Assembly: GCA_007026445.1 (NCBI GenBank)
Contig: VDMD01000003.1
Location: 248,001 to 312,000, forward strand
Direction of reading: 5' to 3'
Source: Schizophyllum amplum
Taxonomy: Eukaryota; Basidiomycota; Agaricomycetes; Agaricales; Schizophyllaceae
Length of the DNA: 64,000 nucleotides
Shown here one piece after another: positions 33,601-45,258 of this stretch (positions are counted from its first letter, which is position 1; every line of letters begins with the position of its first letter). Position numbers and translations under genes: made by a program. Under the pieces are notes generated by a model. The model was given only the letters and a program-made list of their open reading frames with translations, did not search any database and was not told the origin of the DNA.

Positions 33601-34838
33601 GTCGGAACTGGCAAATCTTGTATCCACTCTTGCCCTTAGTCTCGTCCGCCTAGCAATCAGTTAGCTTCAATGAGGTATGAGGACCATACGAACGAAAGCC
33701 TTTACCCCGACAACCTGGTAAAATCCGTCGTACCGATAGCCCGTGGGCCTGACGTAACAATCAATTACAGAGCTAGAGATGCAGTTGCGCCTACGCACGC
33801 TCGTTTGGGCCCAACAGCTCGTATGACCCGTATCAGTTGCCATGTATGCCTGGATCGCTGGCAGATAAACATAGTTGAGGAAGGCGCAGGATCAGGACAA
33901 CAGTCAATACGCAAACCTCAAGGACACGGTTCTCATAGCGTCCCATGTCCTGATCAGCGATTTGCTGCATGGCGGCCACCGATGGAGGGTGTCGATGATG
34001 AGCTTTCGGGAAGTTTTCAAGTCTGACAAGACTTACACGTCCCGTAAACTCGTCGCGTCCGCCTGTAAGTCATCAGACTGTGCCGACCCTGTAAATCTAC
34101 ATAGCACTTACCCGCGCCAGTGTAGAAACTGCAACAATTCAGCGGCTAAACACAGGCATAAGCGAAGACTTACATCAATTCTCCGGATCCTATGTCCTCG
34201 TCGTCCTCGTATTGTCCTGAGAACACGAGAGAGAAGCAACCTCGTTCTGGGGTGCCCACGACGTCTGCTTGAGTGTGGCGATGGACACCGGCGTTGCAGC
34301 AGGAACGCCTGTCAAAGCGCGACATAACAAGTCTGAACCGAGCTGACAGAAGAGAGATATACCTGTCCGGAAATGTATAGCCGACTGGAAAGCCACGTAT
34401 ATGACCAAAGTTATCGCGAGCGCTGGCTTCTGCCAACTGTTGTGCCATATGCCATTCTGGGTCTTGCATCGTCATCCCCTCCCTACAAGACTAAATGAGA
34501 AAGGGAGATAAAGGAGTGAAATTATCGCACCGTCCTTGCATGGCAACCCGGCCGGGTTCCGTAGGCGGCATGCCACCCAAGCTCGCTGAGGGAGCTTCAA
34601 GTCCAAGTCGCGCGGCAACGCCAGGGCTGATAAAGCGCGTGACATATGCGCGGGAAGCAGGGTGTTGTTGAATCAATGGCCGGATAATGGCGTACTGCTC
34701 CTCCTCAAGGCGGGTCAGCTGGTTGATAACTGTCGTTATATCTCTAGATGCATGCGGATGAAGCACGGGGGAGCTAGTCGGCGGCAGAGGGGGGATCATG
34801 CCGTTGGCGTTGAGTGCGCGTTCGTAGTTGAAAGACAT
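33505..34838 (-). CDS. SRA-YDG domain protein, copy 2
   Basis: Paralogue of copy 1 with a longer N terminus. The ATG at 34838 (MSFNYERALN) is followed by about 110 residues rich in Pro and Leu, including HASRDITTVINQLTRLEEEQ. The SRA domain follows: DPEWHMAQQLAEASARDNFG, HIRGFPVGYTFPDR, GVHRHTQADVVGTPERGC, VFSGQYEDDEDIGSG, YTGAGGRDEF (regular GTAAGT donor here), QDMGRYENRVLEV, IRVIRAVGPKRA, RPTGYRYDGFYQVVGVK, KGKSGYKICQFRLM and CPGQPSLPASSSK before the TAA at 33505-33507. Expected role: binding of modified or hemi-modified cytosine in DNA, inferred from the fold. It is divergent from the FHA gene with a 269-bp spacer. Confidence 0.8.
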
Positions 34839-35107
34839 GGCCACAATCGCGGGATTGCCAGTGAGCACCGATCGATGATAAAAAGCACAGGCCTTCCCAC
34901 AAAGATCCAAGAAGTATCAGGAGCCAAGCGTTCCCTTTGCGAAAATCCTCGTCAGGCAGGGATAGAAGATGAGAGCAAAGGATTCGGAAGACACTTGAGC
35001 GTGACATCGAACAGAGCTGAATGGCGGTAGTCACGACGTCACGTCGGTACCGCTGCAACGCGTGTCATTCGCATTTCATCCAGAACCATCACTATCCGCA
35101 GACAGAG

Positions 35108-37640
35108 ATGGCCGACGATGAAGTCCAGTACTTAGGGATGCGTCCCGCCGCGCTGTTGGACTCTCTACCACTAACATCAGCGAAACATCGGCCAGTTACA
35201 GGTCAGATCACGCCAAGTATCGATGTGCTATATCCTCACAGAAATCCAGGTCTCGCGCTACATGTCGAGAGCAGTGAACGGGAGCCAGCTAGCAGGATGC
35301 TTTTCCGTAGTACAAGCACGAATGAAGTACAGATCGGGCGTCGCCACTCGGACGACACGGACCGCGCTGACGACAGCAAGGCGCTGTTTGGCTGCCCAGT
35401 CGTCAGCCGCAAGCATGCGGTCTTGGTCTTCTCTGAGGACACGGGAAATGTGCGTGAACTACCCCTATGAATGTACGGCTTACTGACCAATAACAGGCTT
35501 ACATCGTCGACAAAGGCTCGCACCACGGAACGTACATGCGGCGACGAGGCGAGTCAGGCCTCCCGCGTCGCCTCGAGGCCGAGCAGTCCGTGCTTCTGCG
35601 GGATGGAGATACCATCACCCTTGGCAAGACGGTTGGCCGCTCATCGCAGGACAGAGTCACGCCCGTCGTGTTCCGCATCGAGCTCTTATACGGTACCATC
35701 GACAGCATGACACCCGAGGACTCCCCGATCGCGTCGAACACGGGGACCCCACCGAAGAGAATCAGCTCCAGTCTTCTGTCACGCCGCGGATCTGGTCGCT
35801 TCAGCGCCCGTGACTTGGTGTCGGACGATGACCAAGATGTGGTTGAGATTGAACAGCCTCGTGCCAGGCGCGCTGATCTGCGGAACATCATCTCCCATAT
35901 CAGTGACTCACTGTCGTACTGCAAGCCTGCCAGTGATATCGCGGACATGGATGACGATGGCAGCATCAGCGACTCGGCGCGCTCTTCTCCGATGGACCTC
36001 TCCAGTCCGTCCCCGCGACCTGCGTCCGTCGACTTCCCTCGTTCGGCGCCTGCCACTGATGGGCCGGGCTCGCAAGAATTTGCTCAGCGGCAAAGAGTTG
36101 ACACTCAGGCTTCCTGGCCTGCCTTTACGGTCAACCGCTCTCCTTCCCCCGAGGACCTCAGCCTGGAGGATATGGACGAGGATGAACTGTCGGAGGAGAG
36201 CCCGCAACCCGAGCCTGTCCAGTTCGGCGCTCAGGTCCCTAATGACGACGAAACCTTGAGGAAGAGGATCGATGAGCTGCAGGTGAGGGGCGTGTGTTCT
36301 TGGCGTACTTTCATCTGACGCGTATATAGGCTGAAATGGCTCGCCTGCAGGCGCATAGGCGCAAGATCAAGAGCAAGTTCAATGCGAACACCCACGCCAT
36401 CTCGAAGAGACTCGCAGTCCTGGACAGCAAAGCGAGCATGGCTAAGGTCCAGTTCAGCCAGCTCAGCGGCAAACTTGACGCCGTCGAGGAGCAGTACCGA
36501 GAGGCTAACGAGCGCTTGAACACGTCGTCGGGACGCATGGACGGCCTGGACGGCCGCGTGAACGGTTTCGACGAGCGCGCGGACGATCTGGACAAACGCG
36601 TCGGGCGGCTCGACGATCTCAACGCGCGTATGGAGGACCGTCTGGAGGACGATTCCGAGCGTATATCTAGCGTGCAGGACGGCGTGACGGAACTGCGGCA
36701 GGAACTTATGGAGGTGGATGGGCGGCAGGAAGACTTGCAGGGCCACTACGACGCTCTCAAGGAGCGTCAGGGCGAGCTGAGGGAAGAGCAAGGCGAGCTC
36801 AGAGATGAGGTGAAGGACCTGCGCCACCGCGCTGCGTTGGCAGAGGAGGCGCACGCAGCGTTGCTCGCGAAGCACGAGGCGCTTCAACGGCAGTACGCTG
36901 CCCTCGACGGCGTGGTAGGCTGCATGCGGGGCGAGCTCGACAATGTCGTGCAAGGCGACATGTCCACCTTGGAGGCTCGTGTCGCCGTACTTGATGTGCG
37001 CGCTAATGCTGCTGAGGCCACCGAGGAGGGGCGGGTGAGCCCTGAAGAGCTGATCAACGGTGCGGTGGCTGCTGCACGCGACAACATGCAGCTGAAGCGT
37101 ATTACAGAACTGAAGGCACTACGCGCAGCCGCTGAGCAGCGCGCTGAGGCCGATGCCGAGCGCTCCTCAGCTCATGCCGAACGCATAGCCGCCGAGACCG
37201 CCCGCCTGTCCGCGGAGTCCGAGAACGTGCGCGCCGCAATGGCCGAGCTCAAGCAGCTTCAAGCGGAGGTGCGCGCCGACATCGCGCGCGCGTCGCAGAC
37301 CAAGGTACGTTCTCCTTCCCCTACCTATCCCCGCGGCCGTGGCCTACGCGCCGCCCTCCAGGGTCCCGCCCCGTTGTCGTCGAAGCGCAAGCGTAATGAC
37401 GAGGACGAGGGGATCGACGGGGAGGAAGAGGAGATGCTGCCCGGCAGTCAGGCCACTACGCAGGAGGACCTGTCGCTGCTGTCGGACGCGTCGGACGCGG
37501 ACGAGGCGGGTCGCACGGTCAACCGCGCTGGCCGCCCGAAGACGAAGCGCCCTCGGCAGGTCTCGGGGACGATCGCGCGGACGGCGGTGACGGCGACTGT
37601 TGGGGCCGCGCTGACATGGACGGCGCTGGCGTACTGCTGA
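35108..37640 (+). CDS. FHA-domain protein with long coiled coil and C-terminal membrane anchor
   Basis: Predicted 812 residues from exons 35108-35449, 35497-36282 and 36330-37640, in frame. FHA domain (phosphothreonine reader) in the first 180 residues: NEVQIGRRH, LFGCPVVSRKHAVLVF, then SHHGTYMRR after intron 1 and LLRDGDTITLGKTVGRS. A disordered Ser/Asp-rich linker follows. Exon 3 is a heptad-rich coiled coil of about 300 residues (LDAVEEQYREANERL, ELREEQGELRDEVKDLRHRA). After a basic patch (SSKRKRNDEDE) the last 20 residues form a hydrophobic tail (VTATVGAALTWTALAYC). FHA plus coiled coil plus tail anchor recalls SLMAP and fungal Far9/Far10-type STRIPAK subunits at the nuclear envelope/ER. 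That assignment is inference. Confidence 0.85.
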
Positions 37641-38078
37641 ACGTCTGGTTATGGGGAGCAACGCGAGAGGTCAAACACGGATTGAAGGCTCTATGACATG
37701 TTATTTATCTCAAGCGCTCAAGGCGCAATGTGAAGTGAACTCACTCATGTAGCAACGGATACCATGTACTTTGCAGCGTAATGCTGTTGTATTGTGATAT
37801 GTACTTTTTGTAATTCATCTCCTATCTCACTACTTTCATCGCTTTTGTGTTCTGGATGCCCAGCCCCGACCACCTCTGTTGCGGATGCCAGAGGGCAAGT
37901 GCTGGACAAGTGAGAGGCGACGCGCAGGCTCCACTAGTGTTCGTCTGTTTGGGGATAGGTGAGTCGCTGTGGCACTGTCGTTACGTAAGCACATATATAT
38001 ATGGTTGGGTCCTTGTTCTCTTCGACCACCTTCAAGAATCGTTCAGGGAACCATAAACGCCTTACTTTGTCAGTAACA
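37641..38078. other. intergenic spacer between FHA and PIN genes
   Basis: About 440 bp, AT-richer than the flanking genes. It includes a TATATATATGG tract near 37991-38001. It carries the FHA gene's 3' flank and the PIN gene's promoter. Confidence 0.45.
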
Positions 38079-39290
38079 ATGCAGAAGATTGTACGTTCTC
38101 CTTGATGCCTCACAACAGACAAGAGTACTGACACTTACACAGCAGACGTCCACCGTGGACAAGATGGCGATGTCTCGTGCGTTGGGCGCCGCATTCTTGA
38201 ACCATCAAGTCCAGCAACTCGAGGACGCCGTCTCCGACCGGGCCACAAATTGGCGAGACCGCAAGGCGAGCCCCAAGAAGGGGGCGCTTAACGCCACCGT
38301 GAGTCGCCGCAAGGGAGGCGATGTGGAGCGTGCGAGGGGCGAGGCTAAGGGCGCCCGCCGCTCGGGGGACTATAATAGGGAGAGGGATCAGAAGGACGCG
38401 GACATCGTGATCGTCGACGCCAGCGTTCTCGTCAACGCCCTCGGCCAGATCAAGAAGTGGTGCAGGGAGGGCAGGGAGGAGATCGTCATCATTCCCCTCG
38501 AGGGTGAGTGTTGCAATCGACCTTCGGATCATGCGCGTTGCTGACATATGTGGCGATCCCAGCCCTCAACACCCTCGACCTCCTCAAGAAGGGCAACAGT
38601 GCACTCTCTCAGCGGGCCCGCGCCGCGTCCCGCACGCTGGAGGCCCAGGTCGGCACGAACAACCGCATCCGCGTGCAGCAAGATGACGCATACGTGCTCT
38701 GGGACAAGCTCTCCCTCCCCGATGGCGCCAATGCCTCGCCCGAGTGGGTCCGCCGCATCGTCTGCTGCGCTCGCTACGAAGTCGAGCACCCCACCCCCAA
38801 GGCTGCCGCAGCTGCCGAAGGCGGTGCCGCCCTCAAGGTTATCCTCGCTGTTGCTGTCCCGCCGGCTCAAGCTCCCGCCCCCGCCGTAGTGCCGGTGTCT
38901 CAGGAGGCATCCATGGCTCCCGTGCCGCTCCCTGCGCCGGTTTTGAGCAAGTACGAGCCTCGCACGGCCGGCACTCTTGTCGCTCAGTGGGCCGCCCGCG
39001 CGGGTGTCGAGGTCCTTCAGGTCAAGCCCACGCCGCCCGGTGCGCGCAGCAGCTACGAGGACGAGGAGCGCAGCATCACCCCCAACGCGGATCGCGAGGG
39101 CCCCCGCTTCGTCAAGCGGCCCCATTCGCACTCCAATCCGCACCGTCCGCGTCGCAACACCCCGCCTTCCGCCTCTGGCGGTCTCGTCGAACGTCCCGCG
39201 GCGGTGATGACTATGATGGAGATGGTCGCGCAGCCCACTCGGGTCGTGCGCGTCCTCGCGCGCGGCGAGAAGCTCGAGCCCGATTCGTAA
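38079..39290 (+). CDS. PIN-domain-like protein
   Basis: About 366 residues. Exon 1 (38079-38090) encodes only MQKI. Exon 2 runs from 38143 or 38146 to 38503 and exon 3 from 38563 to 39290. The PIN-like fold is seen in DADIVIVDASVLVNALGQIK (the acidic VDAS at the end of strand 1) and REEIVIIPLEALNTLDLLKK, the latter assembled across intron 2. RARAASRTLEAQVGTNNRI and VQQDDAYVLWDKL follow. Remaining acidic PIN positions are not obvious, so nuclease activity is uncertain. The N terminus has a basic stretch (RKASPKKGALNATVSRRK). The C-terminal third is Pro/Ala-rich and disordered. PIN proteins of this type are linked to RNA decay (EST1/SMG5 relatives); that link is an inference here. Confidence 0.72.
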
Positions 39291-40306
39291 ACGCGCAGCC
39301 CCGCCGACGGAATACACAATACGGAATGCAACCACAAGCTGGAGTGTAGAGCCATCTCTACTCTACTCTGCCTTGGGCAGCTATGGCCTCCTCGCGTATC
39401 TCGACGTCCGCGTCGGGCTCTTCGCGAGACCAATGATTCGGCGTACTTCGGGTGCCAGCTGGCGATCCATCGTCTCGGGTAGGACGGACCAAGAACCGGG
39501 CTTCGCATACTATCGGGCTACAAGTGGAGTTGGGACACCCGTCTGCTTCCCACCATCGACCTTCCTGTCTGTCATGCTGCCGCTGTGGTGAATGACCACC
39601 ACACATCTATGGCGTTCGTCGTCACCAATCTCCACTATCTCTTTCCAATATGAATCTCACTCTACATATGTCTTCCTCCCTTGGTTTGGCCTGTCTATGA
39701 CTTGTATCGCATATCATGTTAAACCTTACGTGCCGAGCTTTGCTGTATAACAAGGAGTTTACGCATGGATTCGGGCATCTGGGCATGCTACTGTGCAATC
39801 CATAGGTATGCGACCAACGTACCCAGACGACTCACTTCTTCCTCACCAGTATGGGATAGAAACACGTAAGTATGGCGGCGGCGCCAAGTGGCCACTGAAG
39901 CCGGCACGCCGCACGGCCCGTCGGTAAACCTTGGTCACGTGTGTGAACTTTGTGACTGTTTGGGACGGTTGATCCCATCAACGGGTCTTCACGTCTCTCC
40001 GGCGCCACCATGGCCGGGTACTCAGTATTGACCGCATTCCAGTCGGGCTGCCAGCGTCCAGCGCTCAGGTTGGCAAGAAGTACATGTACATGTAAGTTGC
40101 AGTAAAACTTATTCGGGACCATCCCTCATCAGACATCCATCAGCACTGGACACCAAGCCGTTCGCTTATAAAGCGACACGGTGAGAACAGGGCACCCACA
40201 TTCGCTTGACCGGGGTCCAGCCTTCCTTCTTATTGATTCATCGTCTCCTCTTGGTCCCGAACAACCGACTGTCCAAGGGTATCGTATACCCTGGCGAGGT
40301 CCAACC
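39291..40306. other. intergenic, no gene recognised
   Basis: About 1 kb of short ORFs. Contains the PIN gene's 3' flank and the P450 promoter. Confidence 0.45.
40167..40172 (+). promoter_or_regulatory. TATA box of the P450 gene
   Basis: TATAAA inside CGCTTATAAAGCG, 135 bp upstream of the chosen ATG. Positional inference. Confidence 0.4.
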
Positions 40307-42517
40307 ATGTCTAGCACAGTCCTCGGCTGCGCCAAACGAATTCTCTCTCTCGACTGGTGGGACGCGTTCAGGAAACGACCTCTTTCGTATTCCTTATGCG
40401 CTATCATCGGCTGTCGACTCATCTACCGCCTTTTGCTCTACCCTCGCCTGTTCTCGCCGCTTCGTCGCGTACCGGGACCAGCCATTGGCGATCCCATCGT
40501 CGGCGCATGTGCTCCCATCTTCGCGAAAGAGGCAGGCGTGCCGGCGCGCGAATGGGTCAAAAAATATGGCCCTGTCGTTCGCGTCGTGGGCCCTGTAGGC
40601 ATTGAGCGCCTCTATATTGCGAGCCCGGAGGCGCTGCACCAGATCCTGGTCAGGGAATGGCAGGACTACGAGCGTCCGGAATATCTGAGGCATACGCTTG
40701 GTCTGGTCGCTGGGCACGGTCTGTTGACCGTCACGGGCAAGGACCACAGGGAGATGCGGAAAGCCATGAATCCGGCGTTTTCGCTTGCGACCTTGGCGAC
40801 GCGTGAGTCTTGCCTACATTGTCCTGCGTTTCATAGTCTGCTGACCGCTGCCACTCATTTAACACAGAGCTGGAGATGTACTACGACCATATTGAGACGT
40901 GATTAATGAGTTTCAGGCCTTTGAGCTCGAGCATGGACTGATTATGTTCACAGTTTGATTGACGTCCTTGACACCCTCGTGGGAGACAAAATGGACGGTG
41001 ATGTACTACCGACTTACGAGTGGAGTGCGCTCCTCCATGATCTGCCTACCGCCCGTTTGACAAACATCTCGCAGTGAGCAAGGTGACGCTCGATATCATC
41101 GCGGATACGGCGTTCGGGTATAAGGCAAACTCGTTGCGCGATCCACACAACGAGTTGGCGACAGCTTTTGGAAACATGATGGACTTGCAGAACGGTATAG
41201 ACCACTCCCTCTTGTTGTGTAAATCCCATCTTACCATTCGTGGCTCAGGTCCCAACCTCTTCAAGATTGTTTTGTTCATGTCGCTGCCAGGCGTGCCACG
41301 CCTGGTGCAAACGGACTGGGCGTACAAGCATCGGCACTGGTTTTCCAAGATCCCCTTCCTCCGTTGGTCTTTTCGATTCCACCTCAGGTAGCGCAAAATT
41401 GACAAGATTGTAGGCCCCGCGGAGACGCTCATCGAGTCGACGTATCACATCAGGCGTATTTCCAAGGCGATTTTGCAGGAGCGTATACAGGAAGCGGCGA
41501 TAACCGCCACCTCCGACACTGCGCAGAAGCGGGACATTATGAGCATCCTTGTCCGCGCACGTCAGGCCGACCTCGACTTGGACAGCGCGGTGTATGCCAT
41601 GAGCGACCGCGCTATGATAGATCAGGCGGTGCGTGCTCCTATGTCCCTATTCTTTGTTAAAGTGTAGTGCTCATTGTACATAGCTGACTTTCCTGGGCGC
41701 CGGCCATGAGACGACGGCCTCCGGACTGGCGTGGGTACGCCTTCTCTCTGGCATGCGGCTGAAGCATGGCAAGCATATTTATCACATGTCACAGACCCTC
41801 TGGCTTCTCGCCTGCGACCAAGAATGCCAGCAGAAGCTGCGCGATGAGCTGACGCCCGTTCTGGCGGCGAACAAACGCCCGGATTATCGGACGCTGAAGG
41901 AGATGCGGTGGTTGGATTGCGTTGTGTATACTGTTCATTGGCCATGAAGATTCAAGTTCGCTCATCTCCCGCTTTTGTAGGATGGAAAGTTTGCGCGTCC
42001 TGCCACCCGTGCCGCTCACAGTCCGGAAGGCCTTCAAGACGGATATTTTGGCCGGATATCTGGTGCCGAAGGGGACTTACCTGCACATACCTGTGGGTCG
42101 CCCTTCTTGTCTGGCGATCCGTGCAGCGCCTGATGTGTGATTGCAGATTCGCGTCATTAACACCTGGACGGCCATTTGGGGACCAGATGCAGAAGAGTAG
42201 GTAGAGGCGCGATACGCCGCCGAGACTCGTCCGCTCATCTTCTGGCAGGTTCCGCCCTTCGCGCTGGCTCGACCTTCCGAAGACGTACAATCCGGCATTC
42301 TCGCTTATGTCGTTCATCGCGGGTCCCCATGGATGCATCGGCAAGACGATGGCAATCATCGAGATGAAGGCCGTTCTTGCGTGCGTGCCCTGCTTGTATT
42401 TGTGCGCGTAGCGTGACTTACGGGTGCACGGACAGGTCTCTCATCACATCGTTCGAATTCTTCCCGGTGCATGAAGGCCAGAAGATCAAGCCGGCTGCTG
42501 CTATAACTATGAGTTAG
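40307..42517 (+). CDS. cytochrome P450 monooxygenase
   Basis: Heme-thiolate, ER-anchored monooxygenase; substrate unknown. The start at 40307 (MSSTVLGCAKRILSLDWWDA) is followed by a membrane anchor region and the hinge RRVPGPAIGDP. Helix C region: GHGLLTVTGKDHREMRKAMN. Exons then continue across about ten short introns. MYYDHIETLIDVLDTLVGD requires a GTGATT donor at about 40902. EWMSKVTLDIIADTAFGYKA and NLFKIVLFMSLPGVPRL follow. The I helix has LTFLGAGHETTASGLAW, the K helix MESLRVLPPVPLTVRKAF (ExxR), the PERF region FRPSRWLDLP and the heme loop FIAGPHGCIGKTMAIIEMK with the Cys ligand. The tail ends VHEGQKIKPAAAITMS. A TAG at 41389 lies inside a plausible 51-bp intron, so the gene looks intact. 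Confidence 0.88.
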
Positions 42518-43193
42518 TCTGCCTTCGCGCTGTTGGCATGAGCGAAAGTTGACTGTCTGCGTCAGAGCCGACAGATGGCATGCCACTCCGCGTGAGACGG
42601 GTGCGGCAATGCTAAACGGCGTGTAATATAAGTATCATCGCCATACGTCGAACTGCTAGTGAGTTCTAAGTACATCCTCCGATAACCCACACCTAATCGT
42701 CACTAGCATAAGCCTTGAGCACGACTGAGGATACGGAACTGGTCATGAAGCGCAGGTTGAAGTTCGCCCGCTGCACGTCCGAATGCCTCACCCTGTATAG
42801 CTGACGCATGAAGCTTGGCCGATGTTGCCTACTTAGCACCGCGACTAGTCGATTGGGTTAAATACCTCTTCTCCACGATGCTTCTGAGATGAGGATGTTG
42901 CTCTCAAACATCACGGCTCAGCGGCAGTCAGACAAGGGCACTGGCAAAATGAACGAAAACACCGCGATTTACACGCGCGTTACACACGGTAAGTACCTCG
43001 TCAGATCAGTCAGTAACACTACAACAGCAAGCATGGTCCAAGTAAACGAGTACGAATAAGGGATAAGTTATACGGCGTAAGGTCGTGCGAGGTCGTAAGT
43101 GAGGTTGCCAGAGTCGTGAGCAGCATTACCAGACTCGTGAGCATGATTGTCAGAGTCAGTGAGCAAGGGTCGTCAGAGTCGTGAGGGTCATAT
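42518..43193. other. intergenic with a degenerate tandem repeat
   Basis: No gene. Around 43080-43190 there are several imperfect copies of a unit like CAGAGTCGTGAG (CAGAGTCGTGAGCA, CAGACTCGTGAGCA, CAGAGTCAGTGAGCA, CAGAGTCGTGAGGG), immediately downstream of the DUF4203 gene stop. Confidence 0.5.
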
Positions 43194-45026
43194 TCATAGT
43201 TTTGCCTGGTCGCGCACGTCCTTCCAGAATCCATCCCAGTGCTCCTTCTGCGACGTCGCGGGGCCTTGCCGCTTGGGCGATAGCCGGCCGTCGGAGCTGG
43301 CCATGCGAGGCATGCCATCGGGGACGAAAGCCACCTTCTGCGCCTCCTTGATGCGGTCGAGGGCCTTGATCAGAGACGGCGTCGCTGGCACGGCACCTAG
43401 TGGCGGTGTTCCGGCGCTCAACGTCGCACTGGACTGCCCCCCACCGCTGGCGCTGCGTTGCTTCTCGAGCGACCCCGACCGCTTCGCCAACAAGCCTGCC
43501 TGCCACTCCTTCGTCGCTGTGACATCCTCCTCGTAGTCGGAGTAGTCCGGCGTGTCCGTACCCTTCTTGGTATTGATCTTGATCTTCTCGAGCGCGGGGT
43601 CGAACTGCTCGTAGTCGTCCACGAGCGTGTTCGCGGTGTGCGTGGAGGCGAGGGAGGGACGGGGCCGCAGCCACGGGCGTGTTGGCTGTGGCGGAGGCTT
43701 GTCGAGCTCGTCCTCTGAATCTGAATCTGAATTGGCGTCGCCGAGGGGGCGGAACTTGACGGCCTCGCGGGGCTTGCGCTTGAAGCCGTGCAGCCTGGGC
43801 TGACCCCGGGGCTTCTTCAGACATTCCGGGTTGAGGTGGAACTGCGACTGCGCCGGTGGAAAAGCCGCGAGTTTGTGCAACTTGGTCGGCGATGTGGGAG
43901 TCGACGGAATGGGGTACTTGGTGTCCTGGAATTCCTCGTCGGGGAAGATGATCTCCTTGCCCTTCGGGCTTGGCTTGCCATGCAACACTCGGTCCCACAT
44001 AGACTGCAGGGGCTGGAATGTACCCGCCCGATCGACCTGATTTGGCAGGTTCGCGGCGTAGCTGGCGAGATAGTGGTCCCATTTCTGCTTAATATGTCAG
44101 TGAGGGCACGGCAGTATTGGAAGTTATAGACGTACCTCGTCTGGACACTCCCCAAACTTGCGCCTCAGGAAGAAGTCAGATACCATTCCCATGCACATCA
44201 AAATGCAGAAGGCCGCGCTTAATCCTTGCTCTCTGCTCGTTCCCCATTCGATGTTGTCCGCTTGAGCAAGGCGCTGCCATACATTGGCCCAGGCCGGAAT
44301 GTCGGCCAGGATGGCGATAGTCATAACCATGCCGAAGGCCCCGGTGGATGCGGTAGCGAAGCGCAGAGCAGGATGCTGGCACCGCTCGAGAGGTAGAAGG
44401 GTGAGAATCGTAAGGATAGGCGCGAAGATAGCGGTGAGGACGACGCGGGTAAGAAGACTGGGGTGAATGATGACCGATAGGCCCATAGCAAAGAGAGCAC
44501 TGTGTTATAGTGAGTGAGATAAGCGTTCCATAACCAACTGATAGCACATACCCGCCGGTGATCCCTCCGAACGCCAGAGCACAGTACTTCCATCTTCCTC
44601 CCAGAAACGTCGTCACGACACTTGGCAAGAGCCATACAGCGATGAAGGACTTGGATGAGAGAGGGGATGCGCTTGTAAGGGCCGGTATGCACACGGCAAG
44701 GAAAGTCGCGAGTTGTACTGAGAAGTCGACGTCAGATTCGTGTGACTGCAGCCCACAGCCGACGTACCTCCAAAGGCATATCCCAGCGCTAGTCCACCAA
44801 CTCCCCCCTCCAGTGCAAATGCAAACCTCTTCTTCGATGTGTCAAATGAGCCCGGAATGGCCTTGTAGCTGGCGTGGGGGAACGAGCGGGTGCGGTCGAG
44901 TGTAAGGAACGTCCCCGCGAAGGTCAGCAGGATTGACAAGAAGAACAATGGTAGAGCATAAGCGAGAGCGAACGCAGACGACGGCGACGAGCCCAAAAGA
45001 TCTGTGAGGGTAAGCGTCGTGGTCAT
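43194..45026 (-). CDS. DUF4203 (TMEM198-like) multi-pass membrane protein
   Basis: Seven or so transmembrane helices, then a long cytosolic tail. The start at 45026 (MTTTLTLTDLLGSSPSS) leads into helix 1 (FALAYALPLFFLSILLTFAG). Glycine-rich helices follow: EGGVGGLALGYAFGG, SFIAVWLLPSVVTTFLGGRW then KYCALAFGGITGG, and SALFAMGLSVIIHPSLLTRV, ILTILTLLPLERCQHPAL, TGAFGMVMTIAILADIPAW and AAFCILMCMGMVSDFFLRR. At least three introns separate these. The tail starts FGECPDE then KWDHYLASYAANLPNQVDRA, and is rich in Pro, Ser and charged residues. It ends HWDGFWKDVRDQAKL. The glycine-rich helix pattern and layout match the DUF4203/TMEM198 family. The fungal function is unknown. Confidence 0.78.
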
Positions 45027-45258
45027 CGTCGTCGACGTCGCCGGAGATGATGGCGGTCAGGAACAAGTGCAGACGTGACGCTGTCACATTGTTCGATTTC
45101 CGGGTCTCTACTTTTGCTCGCGCAAGCGCTACTGCAGAGGCAGGCTGTAAGCCAGCCTCAGTCAACCGCGTCGTAACAAGCGGAGGACTGCATAGCAAAT
45201 AATTTACACGATAGAAGAAATTCCGCAAATAATAGATCCTGGGTATATAAGTGTCTGC

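Noticed and set aside
40895..40960. Apparent frameshift after YYDHIET in the P450 gene
   Set aside because: A GT-AG intron (GTGATT...TTCACAG) restores the frame to TLIDVLDTLVGD, so no frameshift is needed.
41389..41391. In-frame TAG in the P450 gene suggesting a pseudogene
   Set aside because: A 51-bp intron from about 41361 to 41411 (GTTGGT...TTGTAG) removes the TAG and keeps frame (KIPFLR to PAETLIEST). All signature motifs before and after are intact.
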